Source: CAKZNE01 sp040222435 (GTDB lineage Bacteria; Bacteroidota; Bacteroidia; Flavobacteriales; Schleiferiaceae). Taken from it: 64,000 bases of DNA. The stretch lies in the NCBI GenBank assembly GCA_965212245.1, contig OZ243107.1, forward strand, positions 1,550,001 to 1,614,000, in the 5' to 3' direction. The notes beneath the pieces are model-generated. The model was not told the DNA's origin and did no database searches. It saw only the letters and a list, made by a program, of their open reading frames with translations. Position 1 is the first letter of the stretch, and each line of letters begins with the position of its first letter. Shown here in pieces: positions 1-11,600 of the stretch. A program made the translations under genes and the position numbers.

Positions 1-229
1 CTAACAAAACTACTTGGCCAGGAAAGGTTTCATATAGTTCACGTGCTTTTTCTGCGGCTTCCGGACAGTTGTTGCATGAAGTTCCGGTGAATTCCTCCAG
101 TAAAACCACTTTGCTTGAACTATCCGGCAAAGGGGCAAACCCATACTCGTTTTTTAAGGGTTGATCTATTTTGTTGCAGCTCATTAAGGCCGCAGAAAAC
201 AAGAATGAACAAACGATTAATTTTTTCAT
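1..229 (-). CDS. Omp28-like thiol lipoprotein (partial)
   Basis: The gene begins at 229 and runs off the left edge; 76 residues are visible. The N-terminus is a lipoprotein signal ending in ALMSC (Cys18), so the protein should be exported and lipid-anchored. A CNNC motif (Cys52, Cys55) follows VVLLEEFTGTSC, the pattern seen in Omp28-related outer membrane proteins with a thioredoxin-like fold. The start lies 7 bp after the stop of the DUF6029 gene, so the two are very likely co-transcribed with the TlpA-like gene upstream. Whether it acts as an oxidoreductase or only keeps the fold cannot be judged from the fragment. Confidence 0.75.
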   Translation of the reverse strand, partial: MKKLIVCSFLFSAALMSCNKIDQPLKNEYGFAPLPDSSSKVVLLEEFTGTSCNNCPEAAEKARELYETFPGQVVLL

Positions 230-235
230 GATATT

Positions 236-1942
236 CTAAAAGTTTGTGGTAACACCAAAGGTAAATCCATTAGAAGCCGGAACAATCCGGCAGATACCTC
301 CAACGCAGAATACTCCTTGTTGTTGTCGCCCATAACCCATTTGAAAACGGGTAGTGCCAAAGGAATAACCCACATTAGCACTAATGTAATGAATTTGAAG
401 GTCTTCGTCAGGATTGCCATAGTTATACGCATCCTGAATAGCAAAGAACCAACTGGGTGCAATGGAATACTCCATTAGTAATAAGGCCCAATTACCACGA
501 TCCTGTTCGGTAAATAGACCCTGTATCTCTGTTCTTAAAGCGTGACGGGACTTTATTTTATAGAGTAGTTCCAGAACACCTGCATTCACAAAAAAGATAT
601 CCGGCTCGCTGCCTACACTCTCATAATCGTAGTCTGAAGCACCTTTGATCAAAGTACTATTGTTGTATACAAAATTGTAGTAGGTAGCAGTAGCTTTCCA
701 TTTTTTGGAAAGTTTCTTTTTAAACTCTATATGCAAGTCCTGAAAGTAGGTGTAGGGGCCACGACCCAAAAACGAACTTGAATAGCCCTGAGATCCACGA
801 AGAACACTATCAATTATAGTAGTATCCGCCCTGGAGTAACGAGGCCGCAGTTTATAATCTTTATCCAGACTATAACTATTGGCATAACTAACGGTAACAA
901 GCGTTCCGTATTTACCACCGAATAGAGTATTGCGTTTAAAGTTATAGGATACTTCGCCCTGAAAACCCATTTCCCCATTACCTTGGGTATTGAAGGAATA
1001 CAATGCGGGTAAAGTATAGGTGTGTAAGGTAGTTAAAGAGGGGAGGTAATTGATAAACAATTGCTGTAAGTCAGACTCCCGTTGTGACTTGAAGAAGAAA
1101 TTATCATAACGCTTAAATCCTAAAGAAACTCCCAAACCATTATTAGCGTATGAGGTTGCAATATAGATTCCCTCTCCGGGCTTAAATATGTAATCATTAA
1201 AAGAGTTTGGATCTGTAGACTTATAGGCGTACTCACCAAAGATGTTGAAATCACCGGTAATGAGATTAACCCGTATGGCTCCCGTTCCTACATTTTCGGG
1301 TAAATTAAGTTCAGGATCATTGGCCGCTTCAAATTTACTGACGAAGCTACCTCCTATAATAAGGTTGGTATTGCCTGTCCACCCCAGTGTGGGTTTCAAA
1401 CTCCATTCTGCGTCAAAACCACGCACCAGGCCAGCTCCTTTGTCAAAGTAATTTCTTTGTCGGCCAATCACAGCTTTTAATGTAACACCGTCAGCAGGCT
1501 GATAAGCCATGCGTATCCCATCCAGGTTATTGTCAATTCCAAGGCCCCGTTCTTCATAAGTCCGGAGGGTTAATCCGCTGCCAAACTGTTCGTAGAAATT
1601 ACCTACGGTTACATCAAAACGGTCTTTAATAAAACGGGCATAACGATAAGTGATACCCTCGCTGTTATAACCCGCAGGAAGACCTACTCTCTGATTTTGA
1701 TAATTCTCATAACGGATACCCGCAATAAAATTGCCCCGTGAATAGGTGAGGTTCAGGAAACCTGTTCCGAGCATGCGCTCATCAGGGTCGGCCTCTCCGG
1801 AAGGATCAATCAGGGTATCGCGAATGTAATATTGGAAATCAGACTGGAAGTTTCCACTTATTGTACCCAGATCAGAAGAATTGTTCTGAGCCAATAGAAA
1901 GGAGCATACTAAAAGGTTAAAGCCGGTAAAAATTTTTTTCAT
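236..1942 (-). CDS. DUF6029-type outer membrane beta-barrel protein
   Basis: This is a 568-residue protein with a signal peptide (cleavage near LLAQ, residues 15-19). The rest is rich in alternating aromatic/polar strands and ends in TTNF, as expected of an outer membrane beta-barrel. The sequence matches what I know as the DUF6029 family of Bacteroidota, whose function is unknown. It lies between a TlpA-like thioredoxin (22 bp upstream) and an Omp28-like lipoprotein (6 bp downstream), so the three form one minus-strand unit. That context suggests a job in envelope protein folding or substrate export, but this is inference. Confidence 0.7.
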   Translation of the reverse strand: MKKIFTGFNLLVCSFLLAQNNSSDLGTISGNFQSDFQYYIRDTLIDPSGEADPDERMLGTGFLNLTYSRGNFIAGIRYENYQNQRVGLPAGYNSEGITYRYARFIKDRFDVTVGNFYEQFGSGLTLRTYEERGLGIDNNLDGIRMAYQPADGVTLKAVIGRQRNYFDKGAGLVRGFDAEWSLKPTLGWTGNTNLIIGGSFVSKFEAANDPELNLPENVGTGAIRVNLITGDFNIFGEYAYKSTDPNSFNDYIFKPGEGIYIATSYANNGLGVSLGFKRYDNFFFKSQRESDLQQLFINYLPSLTTLHTYTLPALYSFNTQGNGEMGFQGEVSYNFKRNTLFGGKYGTLVTVSYANSYSLDKDYKLRPRYSRADTTIIDSVLRGSQGYSSSFLGRGPYTYFQDLHIEFKKKLSKKWKATATYYNFVYNNSTLIKGASDYDYESVGSEPDIFFVNAGVLELLYKIKSRHALRTEIQGLFTEQDRGNWALLLMEYSIAPSWFFAIQDAYNYGNPDEDLQIHYISANVGYSFGTTRFQMGYGRQQQGVFCVGGICRIVPASNGFTFGVTTNF

Positions 1943-1964
1943 CCGAGAGTGCTCTGGTGGTCTG

Positions 1965-2474
1965 TTACTTTTCGATTTTCTTGCCTGCAGCTACCTGAGT
2001 GACAAGCTCATAAAGATGGTCTTCATCGCCCGGGATGTAACCATTGTGCTGCCAAACAATGTTTCCTTTACCATCCAGCAGGAAAGTGTGTGGGATATTG
2101 TTAACGTTAAGGGCCCTGCGAAGCTCAGAATTTTCATCGAGTAAAACACGATACTCCCACCCCTGACCTGTGATGAAGGGCTTTACTTTGGCTGAATTTC
2201 TGGAATCATCAATAGAAATAGCAATTACCTTTACTCCGGTCTCTTCCTCCCAATCGATATATTGGTCTTTTATAGCGTTGAGCTCTCGTACACATGGCTT
2301 ACACCATGTTGCCCAAAAGCTGATAACCAAAGGTTTTCCATTGTTGGAAAGTGTAGAAGCATCAACTTGATTCCCATTAAGATCCTTAATCTTAATAGCA
2401 GGCATTTTATCCTGTGCAATGGCCAGCGAAGTTGCAAATAAGAAGGCAAGGGTAAGTGGGATATATAATTTCAT
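1965..2474 (-). CDS. TlpA-family thiol:disulfide oxidoreductase
   Basis: This is a 169-residue secreted thioredoxin-like protein. A signal peptide (residues 1-20, ending AIAQ) sends it across the inner membrane. The active site WCKPC has Cys58 and Cys61, and the conserved cis-proline is in NNIPHTF (Pro128). The length and the strand order (VISFWATWC, VIAISID, FLLDGKGNIV) fit the TlpA/ResA group, which reduce or isomerise disulfides in exported proteins or cytochrome c. It is the first gene of a unit with the DUF6029 barrel and the Omp28-like lipoprotein. The 161 bp upstream hold the terminator of the T9SS cargo gene and probably a promoter. Confidence 0.9.
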   Translation of the reverse strand: MKLYIPLTLAFLFATSLAIAQDKMPAIKIKDLNGNQVDASTLSNNGKPLVISFWATWCKPCVRELNAIKDQYIDWEEETGVKVIAISIDDSRNSAKVKPFITGQGWEYRVLLDENSELRRALNVNNIPHTFLLDGKGNIVWQHNGYIPGDEDHLYELVTQVAAGKKIEK

Positions 2475-2593
2475 AAAAGAATGTTTTAGTGTTTAAAAAG
2501 AAAATGAGACTCGATTTTCTATGGATTTCAAATATAAGACCAAAATCCGTTTAAGCTCCGGCAAGCTCATGAAGATATATAGTATAGAAAGAA

Positions 2594-2618
2594 AAAAGCC
2601 GGGCTTAACCCGGCTTTT
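2594..2618 (-). terminator. Intrinsic terminator
   Basis: A 10-bp stem (2594-2603 with 2609-2618, GC core GCCGGG/CCCGGC) has a 5-base loop and A/T flanks that give a T-run when read on the minus strand. It lies 18 bp after the stop of the T9SS cargo gene. Confidence 0.8.
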
Positions 2619-2635
2619 CAAATATCTAAAACATC

Positions 2636-4747
2636 TTATTTTACAACGCTGATACGTTGGCTATAAGAGTTATTGTCAGACTTTACAGTAAGAACATACA
2701 TACCTGTAGCTAAGGCCGAAGTGTTTAATTTCACAACTTTACCATGCTCAGAGATGCGTTCGTCAGAAGATAAAACCAACTGACCTACACTATTTACAAG
2801 GCTGATATTGATGTTATCACTTCCTAAATTCTCAACATTGATGTATACTTCATCTTTAGCCGGGTTAGGATATACATCCAGGCTTGAGACATTAATCTCT
2901 TCCTGACTAACATTTCCTTTAAGCTTAGCTCCTTTGGAGTTCAATACTTCATAAGTATTGTTATCCAATAACATTACGATGACGTGTACACGATCATCAC
3001 TCTGAATAGAGGTAGGAAGAGTAGCTGTAATAGTATGATTTACAGTTTGCCCAAACGTTACATTAGCAGGAACACTTTGATCCTCACCGAAGAAGTCCGG
3101 ATAAATGCCACGAGCTACGTGATCATACCACATTTCACTGGCTGGAATAACGGCTGGAGAAGTCTGCCAGTTTCTGCCATAACCAACTAAAGGAAGGTTT
3201 TGGGACTGAGAACTGTAGTAATTCTGCATAGCCCAACCTGAGGTTGTACCAGTAACGCTATCTTCAGTTAATACTAAAGCAAAACGTAGATCAGCATTAG
3301 TGTAATCGGCAAAGAACTCAGCTGACATATCCACATCAACCTGACCGTTAGCAGAGTTGTAAGCAATGTTAGTAATAGAAACGGCAGCACTGGCTACTAC
3401 GTCCTGACGAAGGTTGTAAGCTGCTTGAAGTTCAGCAGTATTAGGGTCCGGCCCGAGCACACGGTCAACAGCAGAACCAGGATAACCACCGGGAGCTACA
3501 ACACCAATATTGCTATCATAATTAGTAACCTCCATAGGGTCAGCATTATGAACAGCAATACCTACAACAGTATTAGGATACTGCTTGGTAATATCATCCA
3601 TTCCGATCAAACCACGTGGGCACCATCCACACCAGGTTCCGGTTTTCTCTTCCAAAACCACAACTCTTTGAGGAGGGCTAGCTACAGCAGCCACCTTAAT
3701 TTCAATAGTATCATTACTGTTTACAGCATCTGCGTTACCATTAATATTAGAAGCCCAGGCCTGGATGGTATAAGAACCATCTGTAGAAGGAGTCCAGGTG
3801 GTAGGGTGAGAAGCTGTATAAAAATCTCCTGACCCAATGCTAATAGAGCTAAGGTTGGAAGTAACAGTTGCACCACCGTTAACGCTGTAATTCAGATCCA
3901 TTGAAGTTACGTTAAAAGCACCACGGTTTCTGAATTGAAGATCAAGATTCAAAGCTGTACCTGTTTGTACTAAAGGAAGAATATCATGACCAATTCCGGC
4001 AATGTCATAATTAGCCTGAGTTCCATAGGCAAATTCAAACCAGGAGTTGTCGGTTGGGTCATCACCATTACCACTGGTAGCGGTTGCGCCACTACCCAGG
4101 TTTGGAGAAGAGGAAACCTGAACAACATTGGCAGAAGTTGCCTGAATACCTACGGTAAGAGCAACATTACCACCGGTAGCGCTGTATGTTCTTTGATCCA
4201 CTACGTAAATAGAATTAGTAGTTTCTTCCAGAACGATAGACCAATAAGCCCACTGCGCGCCAGCACCCAAAGAAGAAGCAGAAGCAGAAGCAAACATAAT
4301 CCAGTGCTGACGATTAGGCGCAGTACCGAAAGTTTTGCTGATGATCGCATCATTAGCTCCACTAAGATTTAACCCCCAAACACAAACAGACTTATTTGGA
4401 ATAAGAGGACTGGGTAGTGAAGATGCAGAAGATCCGGGTACAATACTTGGAGGTGCAGAAAAAGTTAGAACTCCTGTGTTTGATATAGAGTAGGAACTTA
4501 CAGCACTTCCGTCAAAGTCGAAATTAAATGGGATAGTCTGAGAAGAAGACCATGCATCAGTTGAGGTTGAAGACATAATATTAGTCCAACCATAACCATT
4601 ACCAGATAAAAATGCCTCAGTTTGTTCAGGATCATCGTTTAGATTCCCAGGATTATTCCCAGCGTCAAAGGCCGGTAGTAAATAATATTGAGCATTCATA
4701 ACTCCGCATCCCAACAGCGTGAAAAGCAAGGCGTAAAGTTTTTTCAT
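2636..4747 (-). CDS. T9SS cargo with Omp28/thioredoxin-like CxxC domain
   Basis: This is a 703-residue secreted protein. A signal peptide covers residues 1-19. An N-terminal beta-rich region with FDFDGS and SNTGVLTF-type segments is followed by an Ig-like/CARDB-like stretch (about 240-350). An Omp28-type domain begins at VVVLEEKTGTWCGWCPRG, with Cys373 and Cys376 as a possible redox pair. The last 75 residues (from SSLDVYPNPAKDEV to the end) are a type A T9SS C-terminal sorting domain, so the protein should cross the outer membrane through the SprA translocon encoded 1 kb away and be attached or released at the surface. A promoter (4774-4804) and a terminator (2594-2618) make it a single-gene unit. 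The substrate is unknown. Confidence 0.85.
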   Translation of the reverse strand: MKKLYALLFTLLGCGVMNAQYYLLPAFDAGNNPGNLNDDPEQTEAFLSGNGYGWTNIMSSTSTDAWSSSQTIPFNFDFDGSAVSSYSISNTGVLTFSAPPSIVPGSSASSLPSPLIPNKSVCVWGLNLSGANDAIISKTFGTAPNRQHWIMFASASASSLGAGAQWAYWSIVLEETTNSIYVVDQRTYSATGGNVALTVGIQATSANVVQVSSSPNLGSGATATSGNGDDPTDNSWFEFAYGTQANYDIAGIGHDILPLVQTGTALNLDLQFRNRGAFNVTSMDLNYSVNGGATVTSNLSSISIGSGDFYTASHPTTWTPSTDGSYTIQAWASNINGNADAVNSNDTIEIKVAAVASPPQRVVVLEEKTGTWCGWCPRGLIGMDDITKQYPNTVVGIAVHNADPMEVTNYDSNIGVVAPGGYPGSAVDRVLGPDPNTAELQAAYNLRQDVVASAAVSITNIAYNSANGQVDVDMSAEFFADYTNADLRFALVLTEDSVTGTTSGWAMQNYYSSQSQNLPLVGYGRNWQTSPAVIPASEMWYDHVARGIYPDFFGEDQSVPANVTFGQTVNHTITATLPTSIQSDDRVHVIVMLLDNNTYEVLNSKGAKLKGNVSQEEINVSSLDVYPNPAKDEVYINVENLGSDNINISLVNSVGQLVLSSDERISEHGKVVKLNTSALATGMYVLTVKSDNNSYSQRISVVK

Positions 4748-4773
4748 AAGACACTATTTTTTAGTTTGACGAA

Positions 4774-4804
4774 CGAAGATAGACTGTTGAACTTGAATTT
4801 CCAA
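4774..4804 (-). promoter_or_regulatory. Promoter of the T9SS cargo gene
   Basis: On the minus strand TTG (4804-4802) is followed after 20 bp by TATCTTCG (4781-4774), one base off the Bacteroidota TAnnTTTG element. It lies 27 bp upstream of the start codon at 4747. Confidence 0.5.
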
Positions 4805-4939
4805 GTTAGTTATAACAAGATTGTTTGGAAACTTCAATTTTGCCTCTATTTGCAAGGTTCTGATAAGCAGGTTGGTAGAGGAATTCCTACAGGGGCGAGT
4901 CGAAAAAATGACAGCCCTCTTCCGGTAATCACTAAAGCC

Positions 4940-4971
4940 TTGAGGTGGTTCTAAAGAGAGCTATATATTTG
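4940..4971 (+). promoter_or_regulatory. Promoter of ruvA-sprA
   Basis: TTG (4940-4942), 21 bp, then TATATTTG (4964-4971) is an exact match to the Bacteroidota -33/-7 pattern. It predicts a leader of about 95 bases before ruvA. A second TAnnTTTG match (TATTTTTG at 5009-5016) has no good -33 element. Confidence 0.6.
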
Positions 4972-5074
4972 CCGTCCGTTTTTTTTACAGCACGATATAT
5001 GAAATGTCTATTTTTGGCGTTCTCTATTGCTGATTGAGTGGAAATTAATGCTTTAAAAGAACCAGACCCTAGCC

Positions 5075-5662
5075 ATGATCCATCATTTACAAGGAAAACT
5101 CTCTGAGGTAAATCCTGCATTTGCGGTGGTAGAATGCGGAGGTGTAGGTTATCTGGTGAATATTACTTTGAATACATATACCCATATTTCATCTGCATCT
5201 GACGTAAAGCTTTATACACTCCCTATATATAAGGAGGATGCTCAAACTTTGTTTGGATTTCATACTCGTACTGAAAAGGAAATTTTCAGCTTATTAATAT
5301 CAGTTTCGGGAGTAGGGGGAAATACGGCCCGGGTTATATTAAGTAGTCTCTCTCCTGATGAGGTTCAGGATTGTATAGCTTCAGAAAATGTAAATCTTTT
5401 AAAGTCTGTTAAAGGAATAGGCGCGAAAACTGCTCAGCGGATAATTGTAGACCTGAAAGACAAGGTGTCTAATATCGCCCTTCACGAGGGGGGTGTTCCG
5501 GAGTCTGGCGGTAGCACTGACATTGTACCTGAAGCATCTTCGGCCCTTGAAGTGCTGGGGTATACCACTCGCCAAACTCATAAATTATTATACCAGATTA
5601 AAAAGGAAAATCCTGCGATTGGCCTTGAAGAACTGATTAAAACAGCGCTGAAAAGATTATAA
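5075..5662 (+). CDS. ruvA: Holliday junction branch migration protein RuvA
   Basis: This is a 195-residue protein, normal for RuvA. It has the N-terminal OB fold (MIHHLQGKL to about residue 64), two helix-hairpin-helix motifs (VSGVGGNTA and VKGIGAKTA, about residues 73-120), and the small C-terminal domain (about 145-195) that contacts RuvB. RuvA tetramers bind Holliday junctions and load the RuvB motor. The stop overlaps the sprA start (TAATG), so the two genes are translationally coupled although their functions are unrelated; this neighbourhood is, to my knowledge, common in Bacteroidota. Confidence 0.95.
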   Translation: MIHHLQGKLSEVNPAFAVVECGGVGYLVNITLNTYTHISSASDVKLYTLPIYKEDAQTLFGFHTRTEKEIFSLLISVSGVGGNTARVILSSLSPDEVQDCIASENVNLLKSVKGIGAKTAQRIIVDLKDKVSNIALHEGGVPESGGSTDIVPEASSALEVLGYTTRQTHKLLYQIKKENPAIGLEELIKTALKRL

Positions 5663-8600
5663 TGAGGAAAGATACGCTGAAGACTTTTGTTTTTTTAGCC
5701 TTCATCGCGGCTGTATTCACACTCTCTGCATTTACCGGTGGTCATCGAATTATTCGGGTTGCAGATGATCCGTGGGAGCAAATGGTGGCTGATAGTACGG
5801 AACCCGACAGTACCCTGCCTTACCCTTTTGATTCTGAAGAAGGGGGCTTATACCTTGACAATCCGGCAAATTATAAGGAAGAAGTAGACTATGATCCGGA
5901 AACGGGACAATACATAGTTACTCAAAAGATCGGTAACCTGGAGGCCCGTCCTCCAATGTTTATGACTCCGGAAGAATACCGGCAATATGTGGCCAGGAAA
6001 CAGGCAGATGACTATTGGAAAAGTAAAACGCAGAGTGAAGAAGCAGCCCGTGCTGAAGGGCGTGATCCGGGGAGTTCACTCATCCCTCAGATACAGGTGA
6101 ACAATGAAACCTTTGCCCGCATTTTTGGTAGTAACACCATTGATATCCGTCCGCAGGGCTACGCTCAGCTTAGCTTTGGGGGCCGTATTCAGAATATTGA
6201 TAATCCTTTGATCCCGGAACGTAACCGCTCTACGTTCAACTTTGATTTTGATCAGCGGATACAAATGAATGTTACCGGTAAAATAGGCGAAAAACTACAG
6301 ATTACCACCAACTATGATACGGAGGCAACCTTTTCCTTTGAAAACCAGATGAAGGTAGAGTTTACCGGGGATGAGGATGACATTATAAAGAAAATAGAAA
6401 TGGGTAATGTAAGCTTGCCCTTAAACAGCTCTCTCATTAGTGGGGCTCAAAGCTTGTTTGGTGTAAAAGGCCAGTTCCAGTTCGGAAAATTAAGACTTAC
6501 CGGTGTTTTCTCAGAACAACGCAGCCAATCATCGTCTATTAATGTACAAGGGGGCGCTACTACCACCGATTTTGAGATTAATGGAGATCAATACGAAGCC
6601 AATAAGCACTACTTTCTGGCGCAGTATTTCCGTGATAATTATGAGCGTTTTCTTTCCCAAATGCCTCTTATTACTTCACCGGTTCAGATTACCAAAGTAG
6701 AGGTATGGGTAACCAACACCCGCTCTGAAACTGAGAATACACGAAATATTGTGGCCTTTATGGATCTGGGTGAGCGTGATGGCCCGGGTGCATACCGTAG
6801 TACTTCAGCAAACCGCCCGGGCTATGATATCTTCGGACGGTTTTTTCCTAATCGTGGCTTCCCTGATAATCGGAATAACGCATTAAATCCAGAGGTTTTG
6901 GAGCAAAACCTGGGTGGTGTTCGTGATATTTCTCAGGTAAATCAAGTCTTGAATTCAGCCGGTTTTGAGGAAGCTTTAGAATATACCGAGCTGGCCAATG
7001 CCCGTAAATTACGCCCAACAGAGTTTACTTATGATCCACAATTGGGTTACATCTCTTTAAGTTCTGCTCTTAATCAGGATGAAGTGTTGGCGGTTTCTTT
7101 CCAGTTTACGGCTGGTGGAAGAACCTTTCAGGTGGGTGAATTTTCTACTGATGGAGTGAGTCCCCCCCGTAATCTGGTGGTAAAGATGTTGAAGAGCACC
7201 ATTCTTAATGTGAATGCTCCTATGTGGGATCTGATGATGAAAAACATCTATTCTTTGAACGCATTTCAGGTAAATCGCGAGGACTTCAGGTTGGATATTT
7301 TATACCGTGATGATGAAACCGGAACACCCATTCCTTTTTTACCGGACGGCAACCTTAGTGATCAGCTCTTGCTGCGGGTAATGGAATTGGATCGCCTTAA
7401 CAACAATAATGACCCGCAACCGGACGGGTTCTTTGATTACGTGCCGGGTATTACTATTAATACACAAACCGGGCGTATTATATTCCCCATACTCGAACCT
7501 TTTGGTTCAAACCTTAGTGAGAAACTGGATACGGAAGAAGCAAGGGAGAAATACGTATTTCAGCAATTATATGATTCTACACGCTTTAAGGCTCAGAATG
7601 AAACCCAGCTGAATAAATATGTGCTGAAAGGGACGTTTAAGTCTTCATCCAGCAGTGAAATATCTCTTAACGCATTCAATATTCCGCAGGGCTCGGTAAC
7701 CGTTTCGGCAGGAGGAACGCAGCTGGTTGAAAACGTGGATTATACGGTTGACTACAACCTGGGACGGGTTCGGATCATTAATGATGGTATTCTGAATTCG
7801 GGTATTCCTATTAAGGTGGATTTTGAAAACAACTCCTTGTTTAATTTTCAAACCAAGACTTTTATGGGTTTGAATGCGGAGTACGAAGTAAACCAGAACT
7901 TAAACGTAGGAGCTACCATATTAAGACTTTCTGAGCGTCCGCTTACTCAAAAAACCAATATTGGTGACGAGCCTATTTCCAACAGTATTTTTGGGTTCAA
8001 CGGTACATATTCCAAAGAAACACCTTTCCTTACACGGGCGGTTGACGCTATTCCTTTTATTGAAACCAAAGCCAAATCTAATGTAACTGTACAGGGTGAG
8101 TATGCACAACTGGTGCCGGGTTCACCCCGTGGTATTGAAATTGGCGGAGAGCCTACTACTTACCTGGATGATTTTGAAAGCAGCCAGACTACTATAGATA
8201 TTCGCAACCCCAGGGCCTGGCAACTGGCCAGTGTGCCGGGAGGGCAGCCGGATCTTTTCCCGGAGTACAATTCCAATGATGTATCGTATGGTTTTAACCG
8301 CGCTAAGCTGGCCTGGTATACGGTAGATCCTCTTTTTCATGGCAGTGATTCCAGAACGCCCAATCTTTTTAAAGAAAACCCAGAGCTTCAATCAGAACAG
8401 TATACACGGGCTGTTTACATTGAAGAGGTTTTTCCCAAGCTGGAATTTGATAAATCACAGGCGCCTAATATAGCTGTGCTTGACCTGGCTTTTTACCCTG
8501 AAGAAAAAGGACCTTATAATTATGATGTGGAGCCCAGTGAGGTTTCCGCTGGGATTAAGGAGGATGGAAAGCTGGAAGACCCTTCGTCAAGATGGGGAGG

Positions 8601-11600
8601 TATAATGCGGGATCTGAGCTCTACCAATTTTGAAGAACAAAACATTGAGTTCATCCAGTTCTGGATGTTAGACCCTTTTCTGGAAGAAGGTGCTACGGAT
8701 GGTGGAACGCTGTACTTTAACCTGGGTAGCGTAAGTGAGGACATACTTAAAGACGGTAAACAGGCTATTGAGAATGGTAAGCCTGCGGATGGTGACCTGA
8801 GTAAGCTGGACTCTACCTTATGGGGATACGCCCCCAGAGCAAGACCTCCGGTTATTGCTTTTGATAATGATCCCGCCTCCAGAAGTATTCAGGATGTTGG
8901 ATATGATATGCTGAATGATGGGGAGGAAGCAACCTACCCGATAAACAGTGCCGGAGAAACCTACCTGAATAAGCTGGAACAGTTTTTTGGAGGACAGAAT
9001 CTTACTTACAATGTAATTAAATCCGATCCTTCTAACGACAACTTCCAGTATTACCGCGATCCCGCTTTTGATCAGTCCGATATCCGGGAGCGTTATAAGA
9101 ATTTCAATAATCCGGATGGCAACAGTAATCCCACCACTATTGATGGTGTTTCGGCCTTTGCGACCAATAACCCCGATATTGAAGATATTAACGGGGATCA
9201 GACGCTTAGTAAAACGGAAACCTATTACCAGTATAAAGTAGAAATTGATTCCAACAGCCTGGAGCTGGGGAAACATCCCTACATTACCGATATACGTGAT
9301 GCTAACAGTCATGAGCTGCCTGATAATAAAAAGGTGCTGAGATCAAGGTGGATACAATTTAAGATACCCATTTTTGAACCGGACAAGAAGATAGGGCCGA
9401 TAAGTGATTTCCGTTCTATCCGTTTCATCCGGATGTACATGAAAGGCTTTAACTCACCTATCATTTTGCGTTTTGCCCGCCTGGAACTTATCCGTGGAGA
9501 ATGGAGGCGCTACCGCTTTAACCTGGATGAGTTTGGTGATGGTTTGGAGGAAGACGAAGATGATCAAACCCTGTTTGAAGTAGGGGCCGTAAACGTGGAG
9601 CAAAATGCCTCCAGAGAACCGGTGCCTTATGTGCTTCCCCCGGGTATTGACCGTCAGGTGTTGTTTGGAACAGCCAGTTCGCAACAGCAAAATGAGCAAT
9701 CATTGTCGCTCAGAGTATGTGATCTCAAAGATGGTGCGGCACGTGCAGTATTCCGCAACCTTGATTTTGATATGCGGATGTACAACCGCTTAAAGATGTT
9801 TGCACATGCGGAGGCTCTTGAAAATGAAAGCCTGGGATTTACAGGTGATGCTTTAAGAGCCGGTGATCTGAACCTCTTTATACGTATGGGTAGCGATTAC
9901 AATCAGAACTATTATGAATATGAGATTCCTTTAATTCCAACTCCGTTTGGAACTACTGAAGAGGATGTGATTTGGCCCGCAGAAAATGAGATGGATTTTT
10001 CCCTCTCAGAGCTTAAAGAAGTAAAGCTGGAAAGAGACCGGGAGTATCGTACTTCTGGTGTCAGCATCACAGAAAAATACAAGGTGCGCAGGGGTAAGGC
10101 TGATGTATCTGTGGTAGGAGCACCTAACCTGGGCAACGTACGTACCATTATGATTGGGGTGCGTAACCCTAAAGGCAGAGACGTTGATAATATAAACCCG
10201 GTTTGTGCAGAAGTGTGGGTAAATGAACTCCGGCTTACCGAATTTGATCAGCGTGGAGGCTGGGCGGCAAACGCCCGGGTAGCTGCACAGTTGGCTGACT
10301 TTGCCAATGTTTCCATCAGCGGGCGCACCAGCTCAGTAGGTTTTGGAAGTATAGACCAGAGTGTAAACGAGCGCCAGAAGGAGGAGATTTATGCTTATGA
10401 CCTTCAGAGTAGTTTCCAGTTGGGAATGTTCTTTCCTAAAGATGCAGGCCTTCGTATTCCGATGTACTTTGGGGTAAGTGAAGAGTGGAAGAACCCACAG
10501 TTTAATCCGCTGGATCCCGATATTGAGTTTGATGACGCATTGAATAACCTGGAAACAGAAGAAGAAAGGCAGGAGCTACGTGAAATTGCCCAGGATTATA
10601 CGCGCAGAAAATCCATAAACTTTACCAACGTCCGAAAGGAGAGAACCGGTAAAAAAGCGCAAAAGATTCCACAGGTGTATGATGTGGAGAATTTCAGTGC
10701 CAGCTATTCCTTTAACGAAGTATTCAGGAGAAATGTAAATACCAAAACCGATATCCGGAGAGATTATACCGGTAGTCTGAATTATACGTACCAGATTCAG
10801 CCTAAACCGGTAGAACCGTTCAAGAAGGTGAAATTCCTGCAGTCCGATTACCTTGCCCTGGTTCGTGATTTTAATTTTTACTGGTATCCGAGAAATTTTA
10901 CCGCCATCGGTACCATGAACCGTTCGTACAACATTCTTCAGGCACGTAATATTGATCTGGGCAGTGATATTCAATTGCCGGTTACGTACAATAAATCGTT
11001 CACCTTTAATCGCCAATACAGCCTTCTTTACGATATAACCAAGGCTCTGAAAGTAGACTTCAATGCGCGTATGAATACGCGTATTGATGAGTTAGAGGGG
11101 CGGCCTGATAGTACGGAAAACAAGGAGTTGATCTGGAGGAACCTTGCTGATTTCGGACGTCCTACCAATTACCATCAAACCCTGAATGTAAACTGGCAGG
11201 TGCCGGTCAATAAGCTTCCTTATTTTGAGTTTGCCAACGTTTCAGCCCGCTATACCGGTGATTATGATTGGGCTGCCAACTCTTTACGGGCACAAGAAGG
11301 TCCGGACTCACTTAATTACGGCAATACTATTCAAAACAGTATGCAAATACAGTTGAATAATACCTTCAACCTGGTAGCCTTGTATAATAAGTTCCCTTAT
11401 TTGCGAAGAGTGAATCAGGGAGCTAAAAAGCGACCTAACCCCAGAAGAAGCGCCTTGCGTGAAGCGGGTCGTTCCCGGACTGAGAATTCTCCGAAAGAAG
11501 AGGAGGAAGAGGAGGAAAGAACCACCCTGCAGAAAATTTTGGATGGCACCGTAAAAACCATGATGATGGTGAAGAATGCCTCGGCCAACTTCAGTAAAAC

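Noticed and set aside
3425..3832. 135-residue open frame on the plus strand
   Set aside because: It is antisense to the T9SS cargo gene and has no recognisable features.
4688..4954. 88-residue frame upstream of ruvA
   Set aside because: It overlaps the promoter and start of the divergent T9SS cargo gene and has no coding signs.
8818..9312. 164-residue open frame antisense to sprA
   Set aside because: It lies inside the intact sprA frame and has a low-complexity, isoleucine-rich translation typical of an antisense shadow.
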